From positions 23,968,902 through 24,032,901 of the forward strand of contig OY756965.1 in NCBI GenBank assembly GCA_963580455.1: a stretch of DNA of 64,000 nucleotides, written 5' to 3'. Positions within the stretch are counted from its first letter, which is position 1; every line of letters begins with the position of its first letter. Positions 50,811 through 61,616 of the stretch are shown here, piece after piece. A program made the position numbers and the translations under genes. The notes below the pieces were generated by a model, which saw only the letters and a program-made list of their open reading frames with translations, did no database searches and was not told where the DNA came from. The DNA comes from Euonymus europaeus. Taxonomy: Eukaryota > Streptophyta > Magnoliopsida > Celastrales > Celastraceae.

Positions 50811-51289
50811 TAATTAATTATAATAAAACTATAAAATCAAATAAATGCTCAACGTCTTGATTAGGATAGTAAAATAATTAATTAAAATAGATAAATTAAT
50901 ATAATAACTAGATACAAATACCATGAGTTAACCAAAATATGGGTTACATATCATTTTCCCTAAAATCATTGTATTCAAATAGATTTAAACTTCAAAAAAT
51001 TAAAATGTTTCAACATTGACAACAACTATTTACCACAAGTTACATTAATCCTAAAAATAAATAAATAACATATAATTTTTTGTCAAAATAGTGATATGAT
51101 AAACCTTATTTATAGTGATACTTTATGTAAGAATGACTTATATGTAATCAAAAAAAATTATGATCCCAACCTCTATTGATTATAACATTCTCTTAGAAAT
51201 AAAATTAGTTGATCTCACAATTATGACTATAAAAAGGTTTTACTATATATATACCACAGATGCAAACGAATTAGAGCAAATGCAATGGT

Positions 51290-51530
51290 AAGAAACTAAT
51301 GAGGAGGGGATAATGCATGGTAATGTGTATTTTTGTTTATGTGACTATATTAGAATATATGTTTTGCTGATGGGACTGAGTATATGACTTGAATTTTGGG
51401 CAATAGAGGTGAGAATCAATATTAGTTTTAGTAAAAAAAATAATCGAGTAATGAAATGTGAGTGACTTGACTTTTGAAAAATGGTAAAATTGTATTAGGA
51501 TATGTGTTTTGCTATAGGGTGGGGCTAAAT
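51290..51530 (+). mobile_element. MITE-like repeat, copy 1
   Basis: It contains TAATGTGTATTTTTGTTTAT, ATTAGAATATATGTTTTGCT and, near the other end, GTATTAGGATATGTGTTTTG. A related copy lies inverted at 54890-55180, on the other side of the MIR162 locus. No transposase frame is present; ends and target duplication were not resolved. Confidence 0.5.
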
Positions 51531-52353
51531 AACCAAAATTTTTGTAACGCAGCATTAACGTAAGTCTACATGAGATGCTCTGTAAGCGTATGACATGAAA
51601 AATTAAATTTTTTAAAAATAAAATATCTTATTTGAAAATTCACAGCACATTTTTTTTTCTTAACGAAATTTTAAAACACTTTATCTCTTAAAATACATAT
51701 TGGATTTCAAAAACAAAATTACATATGCATAATCAACAAGTAAAGATTTATCCAACAAGATCTATCATCGACAAGTTTTATTGAATAATTTTTAATTATA
51801 TTGTTTTTAATTACATTATTTTTTTACTAATATGTGAATTATGTAGATTTCAGTGTTTATTTATAGATACTGATATTAGCTCGTATATCGAACTAACAGC
51901 CACGCCAACAATATTTAACGAAAATTGGCTTGAAAGATTAACGTGACATATTCTTATAAATCGAGGGATCATTTTCGTCCAAAAAAAATTTAAGAGTCAA
52001 AATGACACAAAACGCAAAGTTCGGCGAATTTTTCGATACTTCTCCCAAAATTTTATATCTCTGCCATTCTATATGTCCTTTAGTGATACATTAATCATTA
52101 TACTTTCTTACACGTGTCCTTTGATCATTCCCTCATGACAGATATAATGTAGACACGCGCTCGCAGATCATTGACCGGAATCAGAGGTGCAAAACTGTAA
52201 ATACACAACAATTAAAGGAGAAAAAGCGACAATCTGTGTTTGAGCTGTGACTTATCAAGGCCTCAACAAAGGAGAGAGAAACGTACGGCAGTCGTGACTC
52301 ATCCTCTCATTCAAGATTCCTGGTTCAAAGTTTTTTAATTTTAATCTATGTTC

Positions 52354-52410
52354 CTCTCTCTCTCTCTCTCTCTCTCTCGCTCTCTCTCTGTTTCTAATTT
52401 TCTATATATA
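52354..52410 (+). promoter_or_regulatory. MIR162 core promoter: CT microsatellite and TATA box
   Basis: A CT run (52354-52379, continuing to 52389) is followed by TATATATA at 52403-52410. Transcription would begin near 52435, about 245 bp upstream of the hairpin. CT runs next to the TATA box are common in plant pol II and MIR promoters. Start site inferred. Confidence 0.55.
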
Positions 52411-52429
52411 GATTCATCGCGCTACATAA

Positions 52430-52504
52430 ATGTATGCGTATGCAGCTTCAATCTCTGCTCTCTCCTCGATATCTGTTTCTATACATAGGTTTTTATCGTT
52501 ATAA
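52430..52504 (+). other. Micro-ORF 1 in the MIR162 leader (24 aa)
   Basis: ATG at 52430 with A at -3 opens a 24-codon frame, MYAYAASISALSSISVSIHR followed by FLSL, closed by TAA at 52502-52504. It is the first ATG downstream of the TATA box, so any 5' end at or before 52430 includes it. A peptide role (miPEP) is conjecture. Confidence 0.35.
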
Positions 52505-52546
52505 ATGTATGCGTATGCAGCGTCTGTGTTTGTTGTTATTGTGTAG
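52505..52546 (+). other. Micro-ORF 2 in the MIR162 leader (13 aa)
   Basis: ATG at 52505 directly abuts the stop of micro-ORF 1 in the same frame and encodes MYAYAASVFVVIV, then TAG. The first 20 bases (ATAAATGTATGCGTATGCAG) repeat those of micro-ORF 1 with a 75-bp period, so both peptides begin MYAYAAS. Confidence 0.35.
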
Positions 52547-52676
52547 TGAGCATTCAGATCTGTGCCATGAGATTTGTGTGGTTGTGAGCGAACATGTGTG
52601 GATCTATGTTTTTGTTGTTTGAATGACGTGAATGGAATTGTTTTTTTTTCCTTTTTGATTTTGTTTTGATTTGGGT

Positions 52677-52789
52677 GGGTGAAGTCACTGGAGGCAGCGG
52701 TTCATCGATCTCTTCCTGGAAATTTTTGTAGTGAAAAATCGCGAGAAGACATGAATTGATCGATAAACCTCTGCATCCAGCGCTTACCC
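52677..52789 (+). ncRNA. MIR162: MIR162 precursor hairpin
   Basis: Mature miR162 (TCGATAAACCTCTGCATCCAG without change, 21 nt) is at 52760-52780 on the 3' arm. The star strand is at 52690-52710 on the 5' arm (starts GGAGGCAGCGG, ends ATCGATC). The duplex has 2-nt 3' overhangs and three mismatches. The loop is 49 nt, and an outer stem pairs 52677-52684 with 52783-52789. miR162 guides cleavage of DCL1 mRNA, giving feedback on miRNA production. In Arabidopsis MIR162b lies next to CaS, as here. The primary transcript may be spliced and extend into 53-54 kb, which has no recognised coding gene. Confidence 0.97.
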
Positions 52790-54889
52790 CTTCCGTTCTT
52801 CCTTCCTCATAATGTATAAGCATGTAGTGGCTGTTTGGTTGCTCAGAAAAATAAGGCAGTCTAGGCCTGATTTTTTTTTCCATGCATGCTGCAAAGTTTT
52901 CATCTGTTCAATTTGTGTGACGTGACAGTGTGTTTTGATGGGTGAAATCGAGAAACTTATTTGTATCTCTGTTCTAAGAACCTCATTTTTTTTATTAAGT
53001 AAATCTGTCCAAAGCAGTTTTTTTTTTTGGGTATGGTAGTCGTTTATCCATTTGAAGGATTTTGTTTTGATGGAATTTCCTGATATTCGTCGTCTGTGTT
53101 CGATTATGATTGAATGGAGAAGTGAACTGGATGGATCAGGGAATTAGATGAAATATTTGTGCTTTTCTCGGCCAATTGTCTTATGTTGTTGAATACTTGT
53201 TCTTTCTAAATTTGCGAAACTATAAATTGTTAGTTATGTTTAGTTTGAGTTGCTATATTATTATGCAGCTGTGTTTAGAGCAACTAATGTGACAAATATG
53301 TCTATGTAAGAAGTGAAGAAAGAAAATGAGAAGTTACATAGAAGTTATAACATCATAAAGTAATCATCTATATAAAGCTTCTCTTTACCAGTATGATGAT
53401 ATATTTCACACTTTCATGCTTCTTTTTTTCCCACCATTTCTAGGAGTTAATTTTATCTTTTTGTTATTTATCATACCTTTTCCTTTAGGGTTTCCTATGT
53501 GAACTTGTTTTCTAGTAAACAGCAACTCTCGCTGTCTTTTCTATATAACCATGTTTTTGTCTCTACTTTTCTTAAAGTGCTTTCTTTGATTGGGGGGATT
53601 TGACTAGTGGTCCAGTGTAATTGCAGCATTGATGTTTTTTCATAAGCCTTTTGTTATCCACAAACCTTTAATGCTTTATGCTTCTTGCACATTGGATGGT
53701 GAAGAAAAGAGTAGTTTGTGTAATCATTAGAAAAAGAAGTTTGCATTGATCACACTCTTCCAATTTCTTAAGGGAATATTTAGCAGTTTTTAATCTTGTG
53801 AGAGAGTCCAATAACTCTCTAAGAGGCCTTATGCCATTCCCTTTTTATCTGGTTACAGCGAACACTGGCTAATTCCTTTTTTTGAATTGCTTGTTTTGGT
53901 TAATTGATGGAGATTTACCTCAATCTGCTTAGTTTTGAACTTGTTGATTTGAATTTTGACTTGGTATCTGGTCTGCTGGTTTTGAGTTTCCATTTTTACT
54001 CACTGATTCAATTGCCATGGTGATCTCTTGAGGAAACTTTGAGGTGTTAGTTTCAGGCCCTTCTATTAAAGAACATGCTTCTTTCCTGTGCAGAGTTTTA
54101 AAAAAAAAAGGTAGCGGTTTCGATTTTAATTGCATGTTAGGTTTATTGACATTGATGCAATTCTGAAGGGGAGTCAGAGGCACACTATTATCTGGTGGCA
54201 AAGAAGTCTATGACTGTTCAGTTTATTTGGGCCAATAATTGTGATAGTGGTAATGTGGGGCAACAAAGAGGGACCATATACTATTGTTTGTGATTGTGAT
54301 AACATTGATGGACCTTTAGATAATTTAATTTGGAACTGTGTAGGATTTGATTTACCAGCTAGATATATGTACTTGAAGCTTTCTCATATAAAGAAGGAAG
54401 TTACTTTTTAAGACGTTGATATTGCACATTACTTTCGTTAGGATTCTCAATTATTTTAGTTACTTTGATTACGTGTTTTCTGTTTTCGGAAAATGAAAAT
54501 AAAAATCTCAAAAAAAAACAAGTATATCAAGCACACCCTTAAATGGTTGTATTCCGGGTTTGGATGGGTTGGTTGGGATGGATCCTAAATTAATTCAGGA
54601 ATCAAGTTTGACTTTGCACATATACAAGAAAATGTCCAATTTGAATGTGAAAAATGTGCAAAAGAATAAAATGATGTTGTAGAGAAAGGACTTCAGAAAG
54701 TATAAACAAGGTCACATCTCAAGCACTTCGTAGCTAAAAACAAATAGTGGCGATTCTCTGATCTTAGCTCACATAAGAATCTTTGATCTTTTTTACTTGT
54801 GTTCCACGAGGATTTGTTTGCCTACAATATGGCCAAAAGAACATGTTACTCACTTTCTCTAAAGGCAACCATAATGGTTACACTTTTAA
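52790..54889. other. Region downstream of MIR162
   Basis: No protein gene recognised; probably pri-miR162 3' sequence followed by spacer. Open frames on either strand are short and non-conserved in appearance. Confidence 0.4.
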
Positions 54890-55180
54890 TGACTCAATAA
54901 TTTGGTTTTGGGTTCGATATCTATCTCATAAAAACACAACTTTCAATACAATCAAATCAGCATAACAAATATTCTAATATTGTCACATCAGCAAAACACA
55001 TCTCCCAATACAAAATCATTATCCAACCAAATTACTTTCTTATCCTTCATACTATCCCATCAAATTTACACCAAAATCAAAACTGGGTCCCATCTTTATT
55101 ATAAAAAGTTAGGCAACATCATCATCCACATCATCAAAATACATATCTCAATACAACCACATTAACAAAACACATTAACT
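54890..55180 (-). mobile_element. MITE-like repeat, copy 2
   Basis: Its reverse complement reads TTAATGTGTTTTGTTAATGT, then GTATTGAGATATGTATTTTG, and further on GTATTGGGAGATGTGTTTTG. This follows the order seen in copy 1 at 51290-51530 at roughly 70% identity by eye. Non-coding. Confidence 0.5.
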
Positions 55181-55429
55181 TTGTTGGCCCATTAACTTTA
55201 CACCTTTGCAAAGCTTCGTGGACGTCATGGCACATAATATCTATACTTTACTATAGACCACTGAACCCATTACAATGGGGATCCGGGGGTAGTCTATAAT
55301 TGGGCATCCAATGGGTTGAAATGTGTGCCTCATCGCTCTCCAAGATTTTTTTTCTTCCTTTTCCGTTTACCATATCATTATGTCAGATTACAGTTTGATG
55401 ACGTCGAAAAGGTGTCACTACCGAGAAGA

Positions 55430-55950
55430 CGTTCAGTGGGTCAGACCTGCGATAATGCACAGACGAAGATCCTTCCAAAGAGCTAATCAGCCGAGCAAGG
55501 CAGTCTTGATTGACCAGCTAGGTAGCCTGTCAGGCAGCTTACCGACTAGGCAGGTAGGGCAGTCCAGGTTGATCAGCTAAGCAGTCTGGGAGCTGAGCAC
55601 AACAAACAAAGGTAAGCTAAGGCCGCACCAGAGGTAGTCCTCTGGCGTTGGCGCTCCGACGCTCAAGTCAGTAAGTATTCAATCCTCGGACTAGAGCTCT
55701 CTCTCTTAACCAAAGTTTAGATTGTGATTAGTTGGATAATACCTGACTTGCTGAGCTTTATATAGGATTAAGGATCACTGTTGAGGTGGGTCTCCCAATT
55801 ATGATTGTGGACCGCACCCAGCTGTTTTTCACCTTGGTAGGTCCAACAGGTGACACGCTTATCGAGGAGGCTGCCTGGTCAGCTTAACAGGTCCTTGGGC
55901 CACATATGACGTGGCAGAGCACCATTGGTGGGGTCATTTTTGTAATATCA
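55430..55950 (+). mobile_element. Possible LTR (retrotransposon) fragment
   Basis: This island is much richer in GC than its surroundings. It has short repeats of CAGTC/CAGCTAG-type sequence, GCTCCGACGCTCAAGTCAGT (a phrase I associate with gypsy LTRs of dicots) and a TATATAGG stretch about 90 bp later. No internal gag or pol lies beside it, which would fit a solo LTR. Ends and target duplication were not found. Confidence 0.35.
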
Positions 55951-56180
55951 CAGTTAACTTCAGACTATTGATTTCTCTACCAAAACAAGCGGAACGGCAG
56001 ATTTTGTGTTACTAATATTATTTTCTGTACATCTACATAGCCTGATAGCCAGAACTGAAAGTTCTGTGGAATGAAACCATAATTTACAAAATGAACACCC
56101 ACGAGACAAGAAGGGAAAAAAGAGAGAGAGCAGGTTTTCTAGGGTTGTCTTGATCTATTTTAGTATTGGGTCCTTGACAA

Positions 56181-56678
56181 TTAGAGAGAAGCACTAAAGG
56201 AAGGAGCAACAACAACAGAAGAATAAACCTTTGAACTGCCACCATAGTAAAGCCTAGAGTACTGATCTGAGGCTGTAGAAGAACAGACTATAGTTTCTTC
56301 AACAATAGCACTGTCAAAATCATGAACTTTACCATCCACATCTTGATTAAAAGATCTCGCGAGAGTCTTGGTGAGGGCGTGTTGAAGAAGCTGATACAAC
56401 CTTGGATTCTTCTTCAACATCCTGCAATTCTCTTCATGTATGTTGTTGTTTATGTTGTATGACTGACATGGAAAGTTAGTTTTCGCGTTTCGACCGCGTA
56501 GAAGCCTCGCAGCATTATCATAAGCCAAAGCAGCCTCTTCTGCTCCATCAAAAGTCCCTAACCAAAGCCTCAGTTTCTGACATGAGTCTTTGATTTCAGC
56601 AACCCATCTTCCTGACGGTCTCTGTCTCACCCCAAGAAACCTTCTACTAATTCTTTTTCTTTCCACTAACGATTCCAT
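56181..56678 (-). CDS. AP2/ERF-type transcription factor
   Basis: Single exon, 165 aa from [11 protein letters not shown]. One AP2 domain (~residues 11-70) reads [19 protein letters not shown], then [20 protein letters not shown] and [18 protein letters not shown] replaces the common YRGV, and the [11 protein letters not shown] wording recalls the RAP2.11/ERN-like ERFs. The Ser-rich tail matches nothing I know. An in-frame ATG at 56789 would add 37 residues. I prefer 56678 because a TATAATAATAG lies only about 5 bases before the upstream ATG, so transcription probably starts after it. The DNA target (GCC-box-like) is inferred from family. Confidence 0.9.
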   Translation of the reverse strand: MESLVERKRISRRFLGVRQRPSGRWVAEIKDSCQKLRLWLGTFDGAEEAALAYDNAARLLRGRNAKTNFPCQSYNINNNIHEENCRMLKKNPRLYQLLQHALTKTLARSFNQDVDGKVHDFDSAIVEETIVCSSTASDQYSRLYYGGSSKVYSSVVVAPSFSASL

Positions 56679-56792
56679 GGGAAAGTTAGATTTTGTTTTC
56701 ACAAGGATTTTGAGATGGGATTTCTTTAGTTCTCCATGAGTAGGAGAGAGAGAGATAGAGAGGTTGGTTTGCTTAGCAATGAAAAGCATGTT

Positions 56793-56803
56793 TCTATTAT
56801 TAT
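56793..56803 (-). promoter_or_regulatory. TATA box of the ERF gene
   Basis: TATAATAATAG on the minus strand. A start site 25-32 bp further would fall near 56770, between the two candidate ATGs, leaving a ~95-nt leader before 56678. Confidence 0.45.
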
Positions 56804-58040
56804 ACTATGCAACGATGGATAAGCTATAAGAATGATATGGGAATTGATTCCCATTTCTGCTTGATATTTGTGCTATAAACTAATGTTAATCATCAAAGTT
56901 ACTGTATGCATAACTTGTCGTTCGATTAAAATATTACTCCCAAGTCGATGCACACCCCTCCATAGTAAACTATCAAAGAGAGCGGTACATCCAGATACAC
57001 GTACCAGTTTGAATATATATTCCCAAGCATGGAATAGAACTTAGGTACACGGGACTAGTCGACACATACCCAGATCCGTCTTGCCACTCAGGCTACTCGA
57101 TGGAAACATCAAACATTAGTTTCTCTAAATCTTGAAGCCTGAATTCTAAAACCTAACCGATATAGAATAAGTGCTAACACTTGGTTAAAATATAGGCTAT
57201 ATATAATTTCCGCAAAAAAATAACATATCACCCTAATAGAGAAAGCCATACATACACCAACTCTACAACAAACTACACAAGTTCAAATTGAACAAAAGTA
57301 TTATTGGGGGCATATTAGTAATTAAACGACATAATGAGGGTGAGTATAGATGAGGTGGAATTTTAATCAGTTATCCTAGTTGCAGAAAACTTAAAAAAAA
57401 AAGGCTGACATAAGGGTTTTTATTTTGTTGTGAATAATGCAATATTAAATCTACTGATTAGCCTGATTAATACCCTTGATTGTATAAATCCAACAGCCTC
57501 CAAACAAAACAGACAGCTCAAAAGTAGTGCCAAATCAAACAAAACCTCCCACGTTTTTGTCTAATTTATGTGTCTTTGCTAGTTTGTTTTTCAAATGCCT
57601 TATCTTGATCTGTCTTGACCTCAAATTTGAATGAAAAGCCTTAAATGATTACTTTTCTTTTGTACATCAGAGATGCCTTTCTAGATTACTTGTTGGTTTC
57701 TTCATGTTCTACTGACTGATGATTTTGTTTTAAGTTCATGATTCTGTCCCTTTTAATGTTATTGCTTTGTTTATAACAGGTTATAATCAGGTTTTCTTGT
57801 CTTTCTTGTTGGATTCTTCATACAGATTTTGACTGAAGCAGGCAAGGATGCTAGTGTAAGTCACAGTGTTAATGTCAAATTTGTCCCAACTAATATACCC
57901 ATGACAGAAATTGAAGTACGTGAATTGTGAAAGAAGAAAGGATCCATCAGCAGCTATTGATCAATGGAAATGACTGATGAAGAATCTAATCTAAAGCAAG
58001 AATGCACATTCAAATACTGACCAAGTTGCACCGAATGAAT
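56804..58040. other. Spacer between the ERF and CaS genes
   Basis: ERF upstream region and the presumed CaS 3' UTR. AT-rich; no further gene or repeat recognised. Confidence 0.4.
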
Positions 58041-60878
58041 TTATTCAGCCCCAGGAAGCAACTTCGTGCTGGTTGTTGTACCAAACCGTCTAGTAGCTGC
58101 AGGAATAATTCGTGATGGAGAGATGAGCTCAGAGAAAGAAAAATCGTATGATTCTGTTCCTAGCCGGCTCTGCATCCATCCTCTGCTTCCAGAGAACCCA
58201 TCCTTCACAATCCAGCAGTTCTTAAAGCCAAGACTTGTTAACGCTCTTGCGACTATCTTTGCCGAATCCGAGTACCTGAAGAATTCAATGGAGAATCTAA
58301 GAAAAACGAGAAAAAGGACTTCAAATGAACCACTAAAGCCGATATGTTAAATCAAGGGTGGATTTTATTTGTCATGGAGCAGTCAAGAAAAAAGAACTGA
58401 CGAGTCCATGATCACAATGCTGGAGCTTTTGTTCACCCTCTTGAAATATGAAATCTTCAATGCTGCCATTTCTGCTTCAACTTTCTTAGCATTTCTGACA
58501 AGCCCTCTTAACTTGCTTGGCAATTCTTCCAACCTGAAAATTTAGATAATAAATGGGTATCCAAATCGTAAATGGCCATAAATAATTTCAAATTGAATTG
58601 AAAATCTTCAAGTAAAAGGATATCATGAAATAACTAAATTTTATCTTTTCAAGTTGCATCAAGACCTCAGAGCATGTACAGTATCATGAGTCATGGACAC
58701 TTGCAAGCCAAGGAACTCCACAATTTTTTATTAGAGAACTGTTTTATAATGTTATCTGAAATGTATAATGTATGTTTCAAGAAAGGAACGACTTACGAAG
58801 AAACTCAAACCTTAGTTAAAGAGACAGGTCAAAGCAAGTCTGCAAAATTGGATATCACCCAGCCACTTTACATGCCGATACATTAGTCCTACACATTAGT
58901 CTTCATCGCAGAATTATTGAAACAAGTCCTGTTGAAGAAAACTACTTACGGAATAGCAATCATCTTGTTTTTCACATAGGAGGGAAGGCGAGGAACACCA
59001 GCCTTTCTCTTGTCCTTCTCCGGCCGAATATCAACCATGAGATGATTATTCCCTGATAATAGATCAAGTGCTTGAGCAGGAGTAAGTTCACCTGGCGAAG
59101 GGAAAAATCATAACATATTAGCCAACCTACACAACAGGAATCCTCAACAATGTAAATAATCTAAAGAACTCTATATGGGCACAACTGCTGAAACAGTTCT
59201 CATAAAACTGTGAATCATTTGAAGACAAATCAACATAGTCTATAAGAAATCTATAACCATTCTGATTTTGTTCTTATAACTCAAACAAATATAGGCAACT
59301 CAAAATCAGATGCAGCATCACCTTTGTAACCACGAAGGCTGAAGGTGATGGCAGACCAGATGGGAGGAAAAGCAAGATACGTAAGAAATAGAACTCCAGC
59401 AGTTCCGACAATCACAATAGGGCTTGCTGCAGAGATGGTCTCAACAGTTGATGAAGCTATAGGCTTGGCCCCTTCAATAACCTGTGCAGTTTTCTGTGCA
59501 GCATCAGCTACTGTCTGTTACCAGAAGTACCATAGAGATAAACGTCAGTAACACTGAAGAAGTAGAAATTTCACACAAATGAACAAGCTGAAGTTAGCAA
59601 TAAACCCAGATAGTTAACTTGATTATCATGGTTTAGAAACCATTTTCCCAGGTACAAAGTTAAACCAAGCGACTCTAGTTCATGAACCATTGATCCAGGC
59701 AAATGATGCTCAGCTTAACATATTAACAAAAGAATTGAATCCTCAATATAATCAGTTAATCACTATCTGCCGAATAGCGATTCAGACCATGAAACACACT
59801 TGTTATAGAGAGGGTTTATGAATGAAACATTGGACTGTTTAATTGGTTACATCTATCTCCTCATTATATCTCTAGTCAAATGATTTTAAATCAGACCACA
59901 TTTCACGGACAAGTCAATAAAACATTTATGAAAATGAGCCCGTTTCCATTGACAATATTTGCCGTGCATGTTATAGCCTATAGTGACATGAGTAACCTCA
60001 GAACCAAAGGGCAGAAGAAACTGTACATCTTTGAAGAAAATTTAGTTGAACAAAGTAAAGGTCAAACCTTTGCAGCACTGATTACTGGCTCTGTATCAAG
60101 ACCAGTGCTTTGAATTGCTTCTTGGGCTTTCTTCGACGCCTCAGAAATTGCCGGCGAGGCAATCTTCAGTGCCTGTTCTCCAGCCCGGCTCACAATAGGC
60201 AGTGCATTGTCGACCGCAGGCTTCAAAGCATTTCCCACAACTTCAAGAATTCGCTGTGTGGTATCAAAGAAACTTGAACCCACTTCTTGAACCTGGTCAA
60301 TAGTCTTCTCCACCTACCAATTTGCAACAAGCAACCAATTTCAGGATATGGGTGCTAATTAAAACTGAAGAAACAAGCACCATCATCATTGTCCAACCAC
60401 AAATTTGGAAGTATATGACGCTTTTGGTAAACCTAAAATGGCTTCATTTCCTCTCCAGAGAGCCAGAAAGCCATTATAGACAAATTGTATCAGTGAATTA
60501 CCAACGTGGAGGCTTTCAATTGCTTCATTTTTATTTTTATTTTGAAATTTCGGTTTGACACTAAAATAGCAATAAACAAACCTCATGTGCTGCTTTAGAA
60601 TGTAAATTAACAATAATATAAAAAAAGATTACGAGGTGTTAACTTCTTACTTCGGTGAGAGATGAGACAATTTGGTCTTTCACAACGCTGAGGGCCTTGG
60701 CTTCCTGAGCAGTTGTGAAGAGAGGCAAGAGAGAGATGGCGGTTGACGCTGGCAGTGCCACAGAAGTGGATCTCAACCGAGGTTTCCTGGAAGCTCTGGG
60801 AGTCGAAGATTGTGAGTGTGAAGAACAGATGATGGGCCTGGCTATGCTTGAAGCTTGAATGGCCATCATCATTGCCAT
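58041..60878 (-). CDS. CAS: Chloroplast calcium-sensing receptor CaS
   Basis: Six exons: 60878-60651, 60313-60068, 59514-59322, 59091-58950, 58533-58402, 58275-58041; 391 aa, against 387 recalled for Arabidopsis. A Ser/Arg-rich transit peptide (MAMMMAIQASSIARP) leads to an acidic coiled region (EKTIDQVQEVGSSFFDTTQR). One membrane span follows (~189-211, SPIVIVGTAGVLFLTYLAF). Then a rhodanese-like domain: GYKGELTPAQALDLL, VDIRPEKDKRKAGVPRLPS, LEELPSKLRGLVRNAKKVEAE. The catalytic loop is DGFSGSRGW with no Cys, as in the family, so sulfurtransferase activity is not expected. The end is SELISPSRIIPAATRRFGTT. CaS is a thylakoid phosphoprotein in Ca2+-dependent stomatal and light-stress signalling. 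The last exon is masked by a plus-strand open frame at 58066-58350; the donor C|GTCAGT at 58401 rescues the full domain. Confidence 0.95.
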
Positions 60879-61616
60879 TCTCAGTCACCTCTCTCACTGT
60901 GAGACACAAAACTTTCTGGCTGCGATTTGTGAAGAAGTATGTGTGAAGAGAAATAAATGGATTAAAGAGGAGATTTTAAGCCAATAATACAGAAGAACAA
61001 TTCTCATTGGGCCTCTGTGTTCTGTGAGCCATTTGTACAGGTCACTACGCGACCCACATCATCTAGGATAATAAAATTATGTTTTAAATGATCTAATTTA
61101 TTTAATTTGAATTAAATAAAATTTATAAATAAATTATAAGCTTAAAATTTATATTCAAAAATAAAAAAAATGAATTTTATTGTACGAATCAAAATTCAAA
61201 TTTGATTATTATTAGATTTATTTATTTAAATTTAAATAAATTTGAGTAGGATGAATTAAATATGTTTAAAAAATTAAATTAATTCAACTCTAAATATATA
61301 AATATTTTGGCTTATATTGTCAGACCCAGAATTGAGTTGAAATATATTTTTTATCACCTTTTATTAGTTGGTCTTGGATTACTGGTGTGATCTAATTGTA
61401 TTATAAGAAAGAGAGTAAAATATTAATTAATTTCATGTAAATAAAAAATATGACACATATTGACATTTTTTTTCTGGAATTATCAAAAAATTTCTATATC
61501 ACAAAACCCCCCAACCCTTTTCTTCTTTCTCTTGCCTACCTTCCTCGACTCTGGTTGGGACTCGGGACTCGGGAAGAGACTCCGAGGGTTCCGAATACCT
61601 GTGTCATCGACACTGG
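60879..61616. promoter_or_regulatory. Intergenic region between divergent CaS and CPP1
   Basis: 738 bp between two start codons pointing away from each other, both for chloroplast membrane proteins. A TGGGCC site lies near 61008. The middle (61081-61320) is extremely AT-rich. A shared promoter is possible but not shown. Confidence 0.45.

Noticed and set aside
52554..52883. 109-codon minus-strand frame over the MIR162 hairpin
   Set aside because: Antisense of the hairpin region; no protein resemblance.
58066..58350. 94-codon plus-strand open frame
   Set aside because: It is the antisense shadow of CaS exon 6, which matches the known CaS C-terminus on the minus strand.
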